From Idiomarina zobellii (GTDB lineage: Bacteria; Pseudomonadota; Gammaproteobacteria; Enterobacterales; Alteromonadaceae), in NCBI RefSeq assembly GCF_900100855.1, contig NZ_FNCB01000007.1, positions 1 to 64,000 of the forward strand: a stretch of DNA of 64,000 bases, read 5' to 3'. How positions within the stretch are numbered: the stretch's first letter is position 1; each line of letters opens with the position of its first letter. A program made the position numbers and the translations under genes. Of this stretch, positions 36,014 to 47,251 are shown in pieces. Below the pieces are notes generated by a model. It was not told the DNA's origin, ran no database searches, and worked only from the letters and a program-made list of their open reading frames with translations.

Positions 36014-38344
36014 TTAAATTTTACAAGCGCCGCCGGCACAATCGTCATCTTCTTCGATGATGACTTCAGATGGCTGTGCACCAGGCTTTTCTGATTGTTG
36101 ACGTGCCGCGATATCAGACTGGTTATCGGCTGCACCGTCGCGCGTGTTGTGATAATAAAGTGTCTTAACGCCCAGCTTGTATGACGTTAGCAGGTCTTGT
36201 AATAGCTGCTTCATAGGCACTTTGCCCGCGTCAAATTTGCTTGGATCGTAGTTGGTGTTGGCAGAAATAGTTTGGTCGACAAACTTCTGCATAATGCCCA
36301 CCAACTCTAGGTAGCCTTTGTTGCTCGGAATTTGCCACAGTAGCTCGTACTTATCCTTAAGCGTCTCGTAGTCAGGTACTACCTGCTTAGTAACGCCGTC
36401 TTTAGACGCTTTTACGCTGACAAAGCCACGCGGTGGCTCGATACCATTCGTCGCATTTGAAATTTGCGACGACGTTTCAGATGGCATTAACGCTGACAGG
36501 GTAGAGTTGCGCATACCGTGCTGTTTGATGTCGGCGCGCAGCTGATCCCAATCCAGGTGCAATGGTTCATTACAGACAGCGTCCAGGTCTTTCTTGTAAG
36601 TGTCTGTTGGCATAATACCTTGTGAATAGGTGGTCTCGTTAAACTTCGGACATGCACCTTTTTCTTTCGCCAGGTTCATTGAGGCTTTCATCAGGTAAAA
36701 CTGGATAGCCTCAAAGGTCTTGTGAACCAGACTGTTTGCTGAGCCGTCAGAGTATTTAACACCGTGCTTAGCCAGGTAATAAGCGAAGTTAATGACACCA
36801 ATACCCAGAGTACGACGATTCATAGTTGCGTTGTAAGCCGCAGGTACCGGATACTCCTGATAGTCGAGTAGGCTATCCAGAGCGCGAACGGCTAAGTCAG
36901 CCAGCTCTTCAAACTCGCCCAGGTCGTTAATTTTACCCAGGTTGAATGCTGACAGGGTACATAGCGCAATTTCACCTTCTTCGTCGTTGACGTGCTGTAA
37001 CGGCTTAGTTGGCAGAGCAATTTCCAGACACAGATTGCTTTGACGAATAGGCGCAACTTTCGAGTCAAACGGGCTATGCGTATTGCAGTGGTCAACGTTT
37101 TGTACGTAAATACGACCTGTGCTGGCACGCTCCTGCATAAACAGGCTGAATAGTTCAATGGCTTTAATGCGTTTTTTACGAATGCTTTCGTCTTGCTCGT
37201 ACTGAACATACAGCTGCTCGAACTTCTCTTGATCTTCAAAGAAGGCGTCATACAGGCCTGGCACGTCAGACGGGCTGAATAGAGTAATGTAGTCGTCTTT
37301 AACTAAGCGCTGATACATTAAGCGGTTAAATTGAACACCGTAGTCCAAATGACGAACACGGTTTTCTTCAACACCACGGTTGTTCTTAAGTACCAGCAAG
37401 CTTTCTACTTCTAAATGCCACAATGGATAGAAGAGGGTTGCCGCGCCACCACGAACACCGCCTTGCGAACAGCTTTTAACCGCAGTCTGGAAGTATTTGT
37501 AGAATGGAATACAACCGGTATGAAACGCTTCCCCGTTTCGAATTGGGCTACCAAGCGCCCGAATGCGGCCGGCATTAATACCAATACCAGCGCGTTGAGA
37601 AACGTATTTCACAATGGCGCTAGCGGTGGCGTTGATAGAATCCAGGCTGTCGCCAGTTTCAATTAATACGCATGAGCTGAATTGACGCGTTGGTGTACGA
37701 ACGCCGGACATAATTGGCGTTGGTAGTGAAATTTTAAACTCAGATGTCGCATCATAGAAGCGCTTGATGTAATCCATGCGCGTTGCTTTTGGGTAGTTCG
37801 CGAACAAGCAGGCTGCAACTAAAATGTACAAGAACTGGGCGCTTTCATAAATATCGCCTGTCACACGGTTTTGAACCAGGTATTTATTCTCAAGCTGCTT
37901 GACCGCTGCGTATGAGAAGTTCATGTCGCGCCAGTGGTCGACAATCTCATCCATTTGGTCGAACTCAGCTTCGCTGAAGTCTTCCAACAAGTGCTCGTCA
38001 TAACGGTGCTCTGCCACCATTTTCTTGACGTGATCAAATAAACGAGGTGGCTCAAACTTTCCATAAGCGCGTTTGCGTAAATGGAAAATGGCCAAACGGG
38101 CTGCCATGTACTGATAGTCTGGAGCGTCTTCAGAGATTAAATCCGCCGCAGCTTTGATAATGGTCTCGTGGATATCTTCGGTTTTAATGCCATCATAAAA
38201 CTGGATATGAGACTTAATTTCTACTTGAGAAGCGGAAACATTATGCAGACCTTCTGCTGCCCACATAATGACTCGATGGATCTTATCTAAGTTGAGCGGT
38301 TCACGTTCGCCGCTACGTTTGGTGACATACAGTTGCTCGTTCAT
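36014..38344 (-). CDS. nrdA: Ribonucleotide reductase class Ia, alpha subunit
   Basis: This 776-residue catalytic subunit reduces ribonucleoside diphosphates. An ATP-cone (about 1-95, [20 protein letters not shown]) gives overall allosteric control. The barrel has [12 protein letters not shown], the active-site [13 protein letters not shown] and the radical-path tyrosines near the end (TLYYHNTRD). The tail CAGGACKI has the redox Cys pair. It is the first gene of nrdA-nrdB-yfaE. Two NrdR boxes lie upstream, so it is probably repressed when dATP is high. Confidence 0.97.
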   Translation of the reverse strand: MNEQLYVTKRSGEREPLNLDKIHRVIMWAAEGLHNVSASQVEIKSHIQFYDGIKTEDIHETIIKAAADLISEDAPDYQYMAARLAIFHLRKRAYGKFEPPRLFDHVKKMVAEHRYDEHLLEDFSEAEFDQMDEIVDHWRDMNFSYAAVKQLENKYLVQNRVTGDIYESAQFLYILVAACLFANYPKATRMDYIKRFYDATSEFKISLPTPIMSGVRTPTRQFSSCVLIETGDSLDSINATASAIVKYVSQRAGIGINAGRIRALGSPIRNGEAFHTGCIPFYKYFQTAVKSCSQGGVRGGAATLFYPLWHLEVESLLVLKNNRGVEENRVRHLDYGVQFNRLMYQRLVKDDYITLFSPSDVPGLYDAFFEDQEKFEQLYVQYEQDESIRKKRIKAIELFSLFMQERASTGRIYVQNVDHCNTHSPFDSKVAPIRQSNLCLEIALPTKPLQHVNDEEGEIALCTLSAFNLGKINDLGEFEELADLAVRALDSLLDYQEYPVPAAYNATMNRRTLGIGVINFAYYLAKHGVKYSDGSANSLVHKTFEAIQFYLMKASMNLAKEKGACPKFNETTYSQGIMPTDTYKKDLDAVCNEPLHLDWDQLRADIKQHGMRNSTLSALMPSETSSQISNATNGIEPPRGFVSVKASKDGVTKQVVPDYETLKDKYELLWQIPSNKGYLELVGIMQKFVDQTISANTNYDPSKFDAGKVPMKQLLQDLLTSYKLGVKTLYYHNTRDGAADNQSDIAARQQSEKPGAQPSEVIIEEDDDCAGGACKI

Positions 38345-38382
38345 TTTGCGCCGACTCTTAGCTTTTTGTTATAGAGATGTAG

Positions 38383-38439
38383 CCACAAGATATTGTGGTC
38401 ATTAGTTATACAGAGTGAAATTCACACAATATCTAGTGT
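38383..38439 (-). promoter_or_regulatory. Two NrdR boxes before nrdA
   Basis: CCACAAGATATTGTGG (38383-38398) and ACACAATATCTAGTGT (38424-38439) both fit the 16-bp NrdR palindrome, with centres 41 bp apart, about four helix turns. A TATAAC -10-like element (minus strand) lies between them. NrdR is the known ATP/dATP-dependent repressor of such operons. Confidence 0.8.
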
Positions 38440-38614
38440 CTTTGATTTTTCAGTATGCTAGGTCTTAGTCAGACTTTGATCAAGTGAAATTCTGTAGAAA
38501 AGCAAAAGAAAATTAGCGTTTAATTGTTGATTTTTTTCTAGCCTTTAATAGACGTGAGTTTGCGAGGACCTCGGCTTTTTATAACTTTTTTGTCTTTAAA
38601 AATGGGTTAATAGA
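38440..38614. other. AT-rich gap upstream of nrdA
   Basis: About 175 bp of T-rich DNA between the nrdA control region and the end of gph. I see no gene in it; it may contain upstream activating sites for nrdA. Confidence 0.4.
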
Positions 38615-39301
38615 TCAAGGTTGTGGTAGCCCAATAATATTCAGCAACTCAAGCGGTGTGCTGATGCCGTAGTCGGCCTTCCAGTCAGCGGGTGAGTCGC
38701 TGTCGCTAATATAGCCATAATGAGCCAGTACCGTTGTCATTGCAGCATTGCGGCCAGCCTGAATATCACGTTCAGCGTCACCCACGTAAATGCAGTTTGT
38801 CGGGTTAACTCCCAGCTGTTCTACTGCCAGCAGTAAAGGCGCAGGGTCAGGCTTTGATACACTCAAAGTGTCCCCGCAGACAACTGATTCAAAGACATCA
38901 AACTCGGGAAAGCTTGGCAGCAACTCTTGGGTCAACTGCTTAGGTTTGTTGGTAACAATGGCCACTTTTATTTGTGCCTGAATGAGAGCATTCAGTAGCG
39001 GTACAACACCTTCGTACACATGGGTCTTAGCGGCAATGCTGTTCGAGTAGGCGTCTAAGAAAGCCTTTCTTAACTCACTTTCATGGGTTTCCAATTCTTT
39101 TGAAAAAGCCAGCTTTAATAAGCCTCTGGAACCATGTGAAGCAACAGGCGTATAGGTGTCTTCATGAACAGGTTCTTTCCCATATAAAGCGCACACATTG
39201 TTGAGTGCGGCTCCAAGATCAGGGGCGGTGTTCAGCAAGGTGCCGTCAAGATCGAACAGCACGCCTTCGGGAAGCTTGGCGTTCTTTGCGAGATTCGTCA
39301 T
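38615..39301 (-). CDS. gph: Phosphoglycolate phosphatase (HAD family)
   Basis: This 228-residue HAD phosphatase has motif I LFDLDGTLLNTAPD (about 16-29), motif II VTNKPKQ (about 118-124), and motif III/IV SKPDPAPLL and YVGDAERDIQAGRNA. A Gph role, removing 2-phosphoglycolate formed during DNA repair, fits the sequence and its place next to ubiG, a common pairing in Gammaproteobacteria. Some relatives act on MurNAc-6-phosphate, so the substrate is not fully certain. It starts 3 nt after the ubiG stop. Confidence 0.85.
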   Translation of the reverse strand: MTNLAKNAKLPEGVLFDLDGTLLNTAPDLGAALNNVCALYGKEPVHEDTYTPVASHGSRGLLKLAFSKELETHESELRKAFLDAYSNSIAAKTHVYEGVVPLLNALIQAQIKVAIVTNKPKQLTQELLPSFPEFDVFESVVCGDTLSVSKPDPAPLLLAVEQLGVNPTNCIYVGDAERDIQAGRNAAMTTVLAHYGYISDSDSPADWKADYGISTPLELLNIIGLPQP

Positions 39302-39304
39302 GAG

Positions 39305-40036
39305 CTAGGTCAGAGGCTTTTGTAAAACAGTAATGTAATTCACATCGATATCGGTATTCGACAGAGTGAACCCTTTTAATGGATGGAAAATTAATCCATT
39401 AATATCAACCTCATTAAGCCCGGCTTCATCGGTCATGCGGAAGAGCTCTGACGGCTTAATAAAACGCTGATGCTGGTGTGTGCCTTTGGGCACCCAACCA
39501 AGTATATGTTCAGCAGCCAAAATGCCCAGCAGCCAGGACTTAACGTTACGGTTTAGAGTTGAGAAAAACACCAAGCCGCCGGGTTTAACCGCTTCTGCGC
39601 ATGCCTTAACTATAGAGGCAGGGTCGGGCACGTGTTCCAGCATTTCCAAACAGGTAACTGCGTCATACTGACCTTTATGGTCGGCTGCGTGATTTTCTAC
39701 GGCGACACATTGGTAATCAACAGAGACTTCGCTTTCTAGTGCATGTAGGCGCGCTATTTTTAATGACTCTTCGGCTAAGTCGATACCGGTAACCTTAGCG
39801 CCGCGCTCGGCCATGGCTTCACTTAGCAGACCACCACCACAACCGACATCAAGAATGTTCTTTCCAAATAATCCATTGGCGTGTTGCTCAATAAAAGACA
39901 GCCGAACCGGGTTAATTTGGTGCAACGGTTTGAATTCGCCTTCAGGGTCCCACCAACGCGAGGCGAGGGCAGAGAACTTAGCGATTTCTTCTAAATCGAC
40001 GTTTTTTTGTTCAGTATTTTTGTTTTCTTGTGTCAT
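39305..40036 (-). CDS. ubiG: Ubiquinone biosynthesis O-methyltransferase
   Basis: This 243-residue SAM methyltransferase does both O-methylations of ubiquinone synthesis. It has [22 protein letters not shown] (about 22-43), SAM motif [33 protein letters not shown], and [11 protein letters not shown] chose the ATG of MTQENKN; an in-frame GTG three codons earlier is possible and neither has a clear ribosome-binding site. It diverges from gyrA, as in E. coli. Confidence 0.95.
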   Translation of the reverse strand: MTQENKNTEQKNVDLEEIAKFSALASRWWDPEGEFKPLHQINPVRLSFIEQHANGLFGKNILDVGCGGGLLSEAMAERGAKVTGIDLAEESLKIARLHALESEVSVDYQCVAVENHAADHKGQYDAVTCLEMLEHVPDPASIVKACAEAVKPGGLVFFSTLNRNVKSWLLGILAAEHILGWVPKGTHQHQRFIKPSELFRMTDEAGLNEVDINGLIFHPLKGFTLSNTDIDVNYITVLQKPLT

Positions 40037-40104
40037 GGAGTGCACTGTTGTGAGCGATAAATAACGCGGCTAGTCTACCCTAGCTAAAGAATAAGAAAAA
40101 GAGG

Positions 40105-40133
40105 GTGCGAGACTCGTTTCGGATGGGTACAAT
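40105..40133 (+). promoter_or_regulatory. Possible gyrA promoter
   Basis: TACAAT (40128-40133) with a poor -35 (GTGCGA) 17 bp before. A weak -35 would suit the supercoiling-sensitive gyr promoters, but this is inference. Confidence 0.35.
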
Positions 40134-40185
40134 GACTGCATCAAAATAACAAAGATATGCGGATTTTTATTTTAGGGACTGAACT

Positions 40186-42813
40186 ATGAGCGATCTAGCC
40201 AGAGAAGTGTCACCGGTTAATATCGAAGATGAATTAAAAAGCTCTTATCTCGATTATGCGATGAGCGTTATTGTCGGGCGTGCACTGCCTGACGTCAGGG
40301 ACGGACTAAAACCGGTACACAGACGTGTCTTATTCGCAATGAACGAGTTGCGTAACGACTACAACAAACCCTATAAAAAGTCAGCGCGTGTGGTCGGTGA
40401 TGTCATTGGTAAATATCACCCACACGGTGACAGCGCGGTTTACGACACTATTGTTCGTATGGCGCAGGACTTTTCATTACGCTACATGTTGGTTGACGGG
40501 CAGGGTAACTTTGGCTCGGTCGATGGTGACTCTGCAGCGGCAATGCGTTATACCGAAATTCGCATGGCCAAAATCTCTCACCAGCTACTGGCCGACTTAG
40601 ACAAAGAAACGGTTGATTTTGTCGATAACTACGACGGTACTGAGCGCATTCCTGATGTACTACCAACCCGTGTTCCTAACCTGCTAGTCAACGGTTCTTC
40701 CGGTATCGCGGTTGGTATGGCAACGAACATTCCGCCGCACAACCTCACCGAAGTCATCAATGGCTCACTGGCGATGATCGACAACCCGGATATCGATGTT
40801 GATGGGTTAATGGAATATATCCCGGGTCCGGACTTTCCAACGGCTGCAACAATTTCAGGCCGCAGCGGCATTGTTGAAGCGTACAAAACGGGTCGTGGTC
40901 GCATTCACTTACGTGCTAAAGCAGAAGTGGAAGTCGACGAGAAAACAGGCAAAGAGACCATCATTGTTACGGAAATTCCGTACCAGGTGAACAAAGCGCG
41001 CTTGATTGAAAAAATTGCTGAATTAGTCAAAGAGAAGCGCGTTGAAGGTATTAGTGCACTGCGCGATGAGTCTGACAAAGACGGTATGCGCATTGTCATC
41101 GAAATACGCCGTGGTGACGTTGGCGAGGTTGTACTTAACCACTTATACGCAAACACCCAATTACAAGTGGTGTTTGGTATTAACATGGTGGCACTGGATA
41201 AAAATCAGCCACGCCTATTTAATCTGCGCGATATGCTGGACTGCTTCATTCGCCACCGTCGCGAAGTAGTGACTCGCCGCTCGGTTTACGAGTTACGTAA
41301 GGCGCGTGAGCGTGCTCATATTTTGGAAGGCCTGGCGATATCGCTGGCGAACATAGATGAAGTTATTGAATTAATTCGTCGCTCTCCAACACCAGCAGAA
41401 GCGAAAGCCGGTCTTATTTCCCGCGCTTGGAAGCTAGGTGATGTTGCAGCCATGCTAGAAACGGCTGGTGTTGACGCGGCACGCCCGGATCATTTGCCGG
41501 AAGAATACGGCATTAAAGGTGATAACTATCATCTGACCGAAGCACAAGCACAAGCCATTCTTGATTTACGCTTACACAAGCTCACAGGCTTAGAGCACGA
41601 GAAAATTCTTGACGAATACAAAGGCCTGTTAGAGCAAATTGCTGAATTGCTACATATTTTGCGTAGCTCAGAGCGCCTCATGGAAGTTATTCGTGAAGAG
41701 TTAGTCGAAATTCGCGATAACTTTGGTGACGAGCGTAAGACGGATATTACTGCCGCAGCGCATGATATCAGCATGGAAGACCTTATTAACGAGGAAGATG
41801 TTGTACTAACACTGTCTCATGAAGGCTACGTGAAGTATCAACCACTGACTGAATACGAAGCTCAGCGCCGTGGTGGTAAAGGTAAAGCGGCAACGAAAAT
41901 GAAGGACGAAGACTTCATTGAACGTCTGTGGGTTGCTAACACCCACGACACCATTTTGTGCTTCTCGACTCGTGGCCGTATCTACTGGATGAAAGTGTAT
42001 CAGCTGCCATTAGCCAGCCGTGCGTCACGAGGCAAGCCTATTGTTAATTTGCTGCCGCTTGAAGCGGATGAGCGCATTACCGCTATTCTACCAACGCGTG
42101 ACTACCCTGAAGACAAGTTCGTGGTTATGGCAACGAAGAAGGGTACGATTAAGAAAACGCCACTGCCTGAGTATTCCCGCCCACGTAACGGAGGTATTAT
42201 TGCCCTGAACCTGGTGGAAGATGACGAGCTTATCGGTGTTGATATTACTGATGGTAATGGTGACATCATGCTGTTCTCTGATGCCGGTAAAGTGGTTCGC
42301 TTTGCGGAAGAGCAGGTTCGTTCTATGGGGCGTACTGCAACGGGTGTTCGCGGTATTCGTCTGGAAGAAGACCAGCGTGTTGTGTCACTCATAGTGCCGC
42401 GTGAGTACGAAGACCAGGAAGCGGCCGTTCTGACAGTTACAGAGAATGGTTATGGTAAACGTACGCCGCTGACTGAATACCCAGCGAAAAGTCGTGCAAC
42501 CAAAGGTGTCGTTTCTATAAAAGTGAGTGAGCGTAATGGCTCTGTGGTCGGTGCTATGGAAGTTATCGACGGCAACGAAATTATGCTTATTAGCAATAAA
42601 GGCACACTGGTTAGAACTCGTGTTAACGAAGTGTCTACTGTTGGCCGTAACACTCAGGGTGTGCGTTTAATTCGCACCGGCGATGACGAAAAAGTCGTTG
42701 GCTTGCAGCGCATTGATGAAATTGATGAAGACGAAGAGCTGATTGAAGGTGAAGTTGTTGCCGATAATGGCGAAGAAGATGGAGCCAACGAAGAAGGAGC
42801 TTCTGAAGAATAA
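40186..42813 (+). CDS. gyrA: DNA gyrase subunit A
   Basis: This 875-residue subunit cuts and rejoins DNA in the gyrase reaction. Catalytic Tyr122 is in AMRYTEIRM. The quinolone-resistance positions are Ser83 and Asp87 (GDSAVYD), the sensitive-type residues, in the same numbering as E. coli. The tower and coiled coil follow, then the C-terminal beta-pinwheel with the gyrase box QRRGGKGK (about 564-571) needed for negative supercoiling. The end is an acidic tail. The stop overlaps the serC start (TAATG). Confidence 0.98.
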   Translation: MSDLAREVSPVNIEDELKSSYLDYAMSVIVGRALPDVRDGLKPVHRRVLFAMNELRNDYNKPYKKSARVVGDVIGKYHPHGDSAVYDTIVRMAQDFSLRYMLVDGQGNFGSVDGDSAAAMRYTEIRMAKISHQLLADLDKETVDFVDNYDGTERIPDVLPTRVPNLLVNGSSGIAVGMATNIPPHNLTEVINGSLAMIDNPDIDVDGLMEYIPGPDFPTAATISGRSGIVEAYKTGRGRIHLRAKAEVEVDEKTGKETIIVTEIPYQVNKARLIEKIAELVKEKRVEGISALRDESDKDGMRIVIEIRRGDVGEVVLNHLYANTQLQVVFGINMVALDKNQPRLFNLRDMLDCFIRHRREVVTRRSVYELRKARERAHILEGLAISLANIDEVIELIRRSPTPAEAKAGLISRAWKLGDVAAMLETAGVDAARPDHLPEEYGIKGDNYHLTEAQAQAILDLRLHKLTGLEHEKILDEYKGLLEQIAELLHILRSSERLMEVIREELVEIRDNFGDERKTDITAAAHDISMEDLINEEDVVLTLSHEGYVKYQPLTEYEAQRRGGKGKAATKMKDEDFIERLWVANTHDTILCFSTRGRIYWMKVYQLPLASRASRGKPIVNLLPLEADERITAILPTRDYPEDKFVVMATKKGTIKKTPLPEYSRPRNGGIIALNLVEDDELIGVDITDGNGDIMLFSDAGKVVRFAEEQVRSMGRTATGVRGIRLEEDQRVVSLIVPREYEDQEAAVLTVTENGYGKRTPLTEYPAKSRATKGVVSIKVSERNGSVVGAMEVIDGNEIMLISNKGTLVRTRVNEVSTVGRNTQGVRLIRTGDDEKVVGLQRIDEIDEDEELIEGEVVADNGEEDGANEEGASEE

Positions 42814-43898
42814 TGAGTGACGTATTTAACTTTTCAGCAGGACCGGCAACATTGCCGGTCGATGTGTTAAGGCAAGCTCAGGACGAACTTCTTAACTGGA
42901 ATAATCAAGGCGTTTCCGTCATGGAAATGTCTCACCGTGACCCTGCGTATGTGCGCATGGCTCGTGAAGCAGAGCAAGACTTACGCGACTTACTGGACGT
43001 TCCGGACGACTACGAAGTTTTGTTTTTGCAAGGTGGCGGGCGCGGCCAGTTCTCAGCCGTTCCGCAAAATATCGCGGCGCCTGACTCAACAGTCGACTAC
43101 CTCGACACCGGTATTTGGTCTGGCTTTGCTATACGGGAGGCCGAGAAGTTCGTCGCTAAAGTAAATGTGGCCGGACACGTAAAAGAGGGCGTTAAAGGCA
43201 AGGAGATTCAGTCTCCGGACGACTGGCAGTTGTCTGACAATGCGGCGTATTTTCATTACTGTCCTAATGAAACCGTTGATGGCATTGCACTTCACGATAT
43301 TCCTAATGTTAATGCTCCCATTGTGGCGGACATGTCGTCGAATATTTTGTCAGAGCCACTGGATGTGTCTAAGTTCGGTGTTATCTACGCTGGTGCGCAA
43401 AAGAATATAGGTCCGTCAGGTTTTGCTATTGCCATCGTTAAGCGAGATTTGTTGGGGTCACCGCAGAAGCAGGTTTCATCGATTATGGACTATCAGTTAC
43501 AGGCTAAGGACGGGTCTATGTATAACACCCCCAATACCTTTGCCTGGTATTTAGCTGGGTTGGTGTTCAAATGGCTTAAGGTACAAGGTGGTTTGTCCGA
43601 AATGGGTCGAATTAACCATGAAAAAGCGCAGTTATTGTACGACTTTATCGACAAATCTGACTTTTACCGAAATACCGTTAACCCGCAGTATCGTTCTATT
43701 ATGAATGTGCCTTTCCAGCTTGCCGATGACAAACTGGATGCTGAGTTTTTAGCTCAGGCTGAAGCCGCAGGCTTCAAAGGCTTGAAAGGTCATCGTTTTG
43801 TGGGTGGTATGCGAGCAAGTATATATAACGCGATGCCGGTAGCCGGTGTTAAAGCGTTACTCAGCTTTATGGCGGACTTTGAGAGAAGTCAAAGCTAG
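42813..43898 (+). CDS. serC: Phosphoserine aminotransferase
   Basis: This 361-residue PLP enzyme forms phosphoserine and also acts in the pyridoxal phosphate pathway. [21 protein letters not shown] opens the fold; the PLP lysine is in [13 protein letters not shown] (about 198); [16 protein letters not shown] is near the end. Length equals E. coli SerC (362). Its ATG overlaps the gyrA stop by one base. It leads an amino-acid group serC-hisC-aroA that runs into cmk-rpsA. Confidence 0.97.
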   Translation: MSDVFNFSAGPATLPVDVLRQAQDELLNWNNQGVSVMEMSHRDPAYVRMAREAEQDLRDLLDVPDDYEVLFLQGGGRGQFSAVPQNIAAPDSTVDYLDTGIWSGFAIREAEKFVAKVNVAGHVKEGVKGKEIQSPDDWQLSDNAAYFHYCPNETVDGIALHDIPNVNAPIVADMSSNILSEPLDVSKFGVIYAGAQKNIGPSGFAIAIVKRDLLGSPQKQVSSIMDYQLQAKDGSMYNTPNTFAWYLAGLVFKWLKVQGGLSEMGRINHEKAQLLYDFIDKSDFYRNTVNPQYRSIMNVPFQLADDKLDAEFLAQAEAAGFKGLKGHRFVGGMRASIYNAMPVAGVKALLSFMADFERSQS

Positions 43899-43952
43899 GC
43901 TCAAAATAGAGTTAAGTTCCAAAAATAATAAGACAAAAGGCTTACGAGAATT

Positions 43953-45056
43953 ATGAGTAATTTTGATGCATTGTCATTAGTTAACCCCGGTGTAAAACAG
44001 CTCCGTCCTTATCAAGCGGGCAAGCCAGTGTCTGAATTGCAGCGCGAATTGGGTTTGCAGCACGTTGTTAAATTAGCGTCAAACGAAAACCCTCTCGGTT
44101 TGAGTGAGAAAGTAAAGACGGCGCTGGAAGCCGAGCTTAATGATCTGGTTCGTTATCCGGACGCAAACGGGTACTACCTGAAAAGTCGCCTAGCTGAGTT
44201 GAACTCAGTGACAACGCAACAAATTACTCTGGGTAATGGCTCTAACGATGTGTTGGAAATTTTGGCACGGACGTTCGTGTCAGACCAGGACGAAGTCATT
44301 TTCTCACAGCATGCGTTTGTGGTTTATCCGCTAGTCACTCAGGCTATTGGTGCAAAACCTGTTGCAGTACCAGCGGTTGACTACGGTCACGATCTTGATG
44401 GCATGGCAGCAGCAATAACCGACAAGACGAAGATGATTTTCATCGCAAACCCCAACAACCCAACGGGCACTTTTTTAACGACAGCGGCAATTAAAGCGTT
44501 TTTGGATAAAGTGCCTCAGAGCGTTATTGTTGTGTTGGATGAAGCTTATTACGAATACGTACCTGAAGGTGAACGCGCACCGTCGGTTGAATGGATTAAA
44601 GAATACCCGAACCTTGTCATCAGCCGCACGTTTTCAAAAGCCTACGGGTTGGCAGGATTACGCGCAGGTTATGCAGTAAGCCATGAAGGCATTGCCGATG
44701 TCCTAAACCGTATTCGTCAGCCATTTAATATGAATTCACTGTCCTTAAAGGCGGCAGAAGTGGTGTTGGATGACCATGCTTACTTGCAAAAAGCGGTTGA
44801 AGTTAATGCGCACGGCATGAAACAGCTAACTGACTTTTGTGAAGGTGCAGGCTTTAACTACATTCCGTCTTACGGTAACTTCCTGACTATTGAAGTCGGC
44901 CCAGATGCAGAGAAGCTGTACGATGAGTTGTTGCATGAAGGCGTTATTGTGCGTCCGGTTACTGGCTATGAGCTGCCGAATCACTTACGTGTCAGTATTG
45001 GTTTACCCGCAGAAAATGAAGCCTTTATTAAGGCAATGAAAAAACTGCGTGGCTGA
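43953..45056 (+). CDS. hisC: Histidinol-phosphate/aromatic aminotransferase
   Basis: This 367-residue class I/II aminotransferase has VKLASNENPLG (about 39-49), IANPNNPTGT (about 168-177), VVLDEAYYEY and the PLP lysine in SRTFSKAYGLAGLRAGY. By sequence it is a HisC. Set between serC and aroA rather than in a his operon, it may serve phenylalanine/tyrosine formation as well as histidine; other proteobacteria place such HisC copies here. Its last 8 nt overlap aroA. Confidence 0.9.
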   Translation: MSNFDALSLVNPGVKQLRPYQAGKPVSELQRELGLQHVVKLASNENPLGLSEKVKTALEAELNDLVRYPDANGYYLKSRLAELNSVTTQQITLGNGSNDVLEILARTFVSDQDEVIFSQHAFVVYPLVTQAIGAKPVAVPAVDYGHDLDGMAAAITDKTKMIFIANPNNPTGTFLTTAAIKAFLDKVPQSVIVVLDEAYYEYVPEGERAPSVEWIKEYPNLVISRTFSKAYGLAGLRAGYAVSHEGIADVLNRIRQPFNMNSLSLKAAEVVLDDHAYLQKAVEVNAHGMKQLTDFCEGAGFNYIPSYGNFLTIEVGPDAEKLYDELLHEGVIVRPVTGYELPNHLRVSIGLPAENEAFIKAMKKLRG

Positions 45057-46338
45057 ATCGATTTACCTTAAACCCCGGGCGCAGTGTCGTGGAACTATTG
45101 TTCTTCCGGGGTCTAAGAGCATTGCTAACCGAGCGCTGCTGATGTCAGCGCTTTGTTCTGAGCCTGTCAGCTTGCATAATCTGCTCGACAGTGAAGACAC
45201 AGAACATATGCTACGCGCATTGGCGGGCTTAGGTATCAGATGTGAAAACTCAGATAATACAACACGTGTTACTGGTCGTTCAGGGCAGTGGCAACTGAAT
45301 GACACCTCGCTGCATTTAGGCAATGCGGGTACCGCCATGCGACCGTTAATTGCGGTTTTGGCGGCAACGTTAAGTGCGAATCAGCAGGTCGAGCTCACCG
45401 GCGACTCTCGTATGCAGGAACGGCCTGTTCAGCATTTGGTCGAAGCTTTGCAAGCGCAAGGCGCCGAAATAACCTATCAAAAAACACCAGGGTATCCGCC
45501 GGTATTAATTAAGTCCGGACTTAAAGCTGGCAATTTTTCCATAGACGGCTCGGTTTCCAGCCAGTTTATTTCGGCGTTGCTCATGGCGCTGCCACTGCTT
45601 AAAAGCGACTCTACCTTAACTTTAGTAGGGGACGTGGTTTCTAAGCCATACATCGAGTTAACGCTCAAAATGTTGGCTGACTTTGGAATCGTAATAGAGC
45701 GTGTCTCTGAAAGCCGTTTTCATGTAAAAGGCAGCCAGTCTTATGTATCTCCCGGTAATTATCATGTTGAAGGCGATGCTAGTGGCGCTTCGTATTGGAT
45801 GGCAGCAGCATTGCTCGGTGGCGGGCCGATAACTATTGAAGGTGTGGGTGCTTCTTCTATTCAAGGCGATAAAGCGTTTACAGAAGTCATTCAGGCAATG
45901 GGTGGCAGCGTAGATATAGGTGAGCATCAAATGACAGTGACCGGTTCAGGGGTTATAAAAGGACTGGACAAAGATTTTAATGCTATCCCAGACGCAGCTA
46001 TGACGGTTGCTCCTTTAGCACTTTTTGCAGACAAGCCGACTATTATTCGTAATGTTGCCAACTGGCGTGTTAAAGAAACGGATCGGTTATCGGCGATGGC
46101 GACAGAACTGCGAAAACTAGGCGCCGACGTGGAAGAGGGGGCTGATTTCCTAAAAGTATATCCTGTTCAGCACTGGCAAAATGCTAAAATAGACACCTAC
46201 AATGACCACCGTATGGCAATGTGCTTTTCCCTGGCCGCATTTTCGCCCGTAGGCGTAACTATTAATGATCCTGACTGTTGTCGTAAAACCTACCCCACTT
46301 ATTTCCAAGAGTTTTCACGAATTTGTCAAAGTGACTGA
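45049..46338 (+). CDS. aroA: 3-phosphoshikimate 1-carboxyvinyltransferase (EPSP synthase)
   Basis: This 429-residue shikimate-pathway enzyme joins shikimate-3-phosphate with PEP. Motifs are LPGSKSIANRALLMSAL (about 19-35), LGNAGTAMRPL (about 91-101, class I type), SVSSQFISALLMALPLL and RVKETDRLSAMATELRKLGA. The start is GTG, overlapping the end of hisC by 8 nt, so it relies on translational coupling. Similar in size to E. coli AroA (427). A cmk promoter follows in the 110-nt gap. Confidence 0.97.
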   Translation: MAESIYLKPRAQCRGTIVLPGSKSIANRALLMSALCSEPVSLHNLLDSEDTEHMLRALAGLGIRCENSDNTTRVTGRSGQWQLNDTSLHLGNAGTAMRPLIAVLAATLSANQQVELTGDSRMQERPVQHLVEALQAQGAEITYQKTPGYPPVLIKSGLKAGNFSIDGSVSSQFISALLMALPLLKSDSTLTLVGDVVSKPYIELTLKMLADFGIVIERVSESRFHVKGSQSYVSPGNYHVEGDASGASYWMAAALLGGGPITIEGVGASSIQGDKAFTEVIQAMGGSVDIGEHQMTVTGSGVIKGLDKDFNAIPDAAMTVAPLALFADKPTIIRNVANWRVKETDRLSAMATELRKLGADVEEGADFLKVYPVQHWQNAKIDTYNDHRMAMCFSLAAFSPVGVTINDPDCCRKTYPTYFQEFSRICQSD

Positions 46339-46398
46339 GTAAACTCAGCTTTCCCGTTATTTCGTGCTCCTGATTAATGCAATTTTTTCACAAATGCG

Positions 46399-46404
46399 TA
46401 TAAT
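46399..46404 (+). promoter_or_regulatory. -10 element before cmk
   Basis: A perfect TATAAT 45 bp before the cmk start, after AT-rich DNA. No good -35 is seen at 16-18 bp. It would give cmk-rpsA a start separate from the serC-hisC-aroA genes. Confidence 0.45.
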
Positions 46405-46448
46405 TGCGCCGCTAAAAGCTGCAATACGCAGAGCAAATTGAGGATTTT

Positions 46449-47141
46449 ATGGCAATGCATATCCCCGTCATTACAATTGATGGTCCTAGTGGTGCAGGGA
46501 AAGGCACTATCAGTCGGTTACTCGCAGAAAAGCTGGGTTGGCACTTGCTTGATAGCGGTGCGATATATCGTGTACTGGCTTTGGCTGCGATTCATCATGA
46601 CTTCACGCCGGAAGATGAGGAAAGCCTGGTGGCTTTAGCCGCTCATTTGGATGTTAAATTTGAAGCAGACGAAGAAAAGTCACTAACGCATATTATTTTA
46701 GAGGGTGAAGACGTCACCATGACGATACGCACTGAAGAAGTCGGTAATATGGCCTCTAAAATTGCGGCTTTACCGCGTGTACGAGAGGCGTTGTTGCGCC
46801 GCCAGCGCGGCTTTAAAGAGTTGCCTGGCTTAGTGGCAGACGGCCGGGATATGGGGACCGTGGTATTTACCGACGCAGACGCCAAAGTGTTTTTAACTGC
46901 GTCGCCGCAAGAGCGTGCCCAAAGACGTTTTGATCAATTGAAGGAAAAGGGCTTTGATGCTAATATTGATCAATTAGTGAACGAAATTAAAGAACGCGAT
47001 GATCGCGATATGAATCGCTCTGTGGCGCCATTGAAGCCCGCGGAGGATTCTTTGTATTTAGATTCTACCGACACGCCTATTGATGACGTGTTGGAACAAG
47101 TATTGACGTTTGCCCACAGCAAACTCTCAGAAACTAGCTAG
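46449..47141 (+). CDS. cmk: Cytidylate kinase
   Basis: This 230-residue kinase phosphorylates CMP and dCMP. The P-loop is [15 protein letters not shown] (about 12-26); the CMP-binding part has [15 protein letters not shown] and [13 protein letters not shown]; the lid is [13 protein letters not shown] with [14 protein letters not shown]. It is similar in length to E. coli Cmk (227). It precedes rpsA, as in many bacteria. Confidence 0.96.
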   Translation: MAMHIPVITIDGPSGAGKGTISRLLAEKLGWHLLDSGAIYRVLALAAIHHDFTPEDEESLVALAAHLDVKFEADEEKSLTHIILEGEDVTMTIRTEEVGNMASKIAALPRVREALLRRQRGFKELPGLVADGRDMGTVVFTDADAKVFLTASPQERAQRRFDQLKEKGFDANIDQLVNEIKERDDRDMNRSVAPLKPAEDSLYLDSTDTPIDDVLEQVLTFAHSKLSETS

Positions 47142-47160
47142 GGCTTGGCCCTAATTAGGG

Positions 47161-47185
47161 GTTCACAGTAAGGATACAGGTGAAC
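47161..47185 (+). promoter_or_regulatory. Candidate S1 autoregulatory hairpin in the rpsA leader
   Basis: GTTCAC, 13-nt loop AGTAAGGATACAG, GTGAAC, 66 nt before the rpsA ATG. The loop shows a GGA, as in the E. coli rpsA leader hairpins that S1 recognises. rpsA itself lacks a good Shine-Dalgarno sequence, matching that mode of control. Confidence 0.45.
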
Positions 47186-47251
47186 ATTTTTAATAACCCC
47201 GCTGCATACGGAATTTCAGTGGACGTCATTTATTAAGCGAAGTTAATTATT

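Noticed and set aside
38560-38585. GCGAGGACCTCGG with a T run as a terminator
   Set aside because: The arms leave almost no loop and the nearest genes are not oriented to use it.
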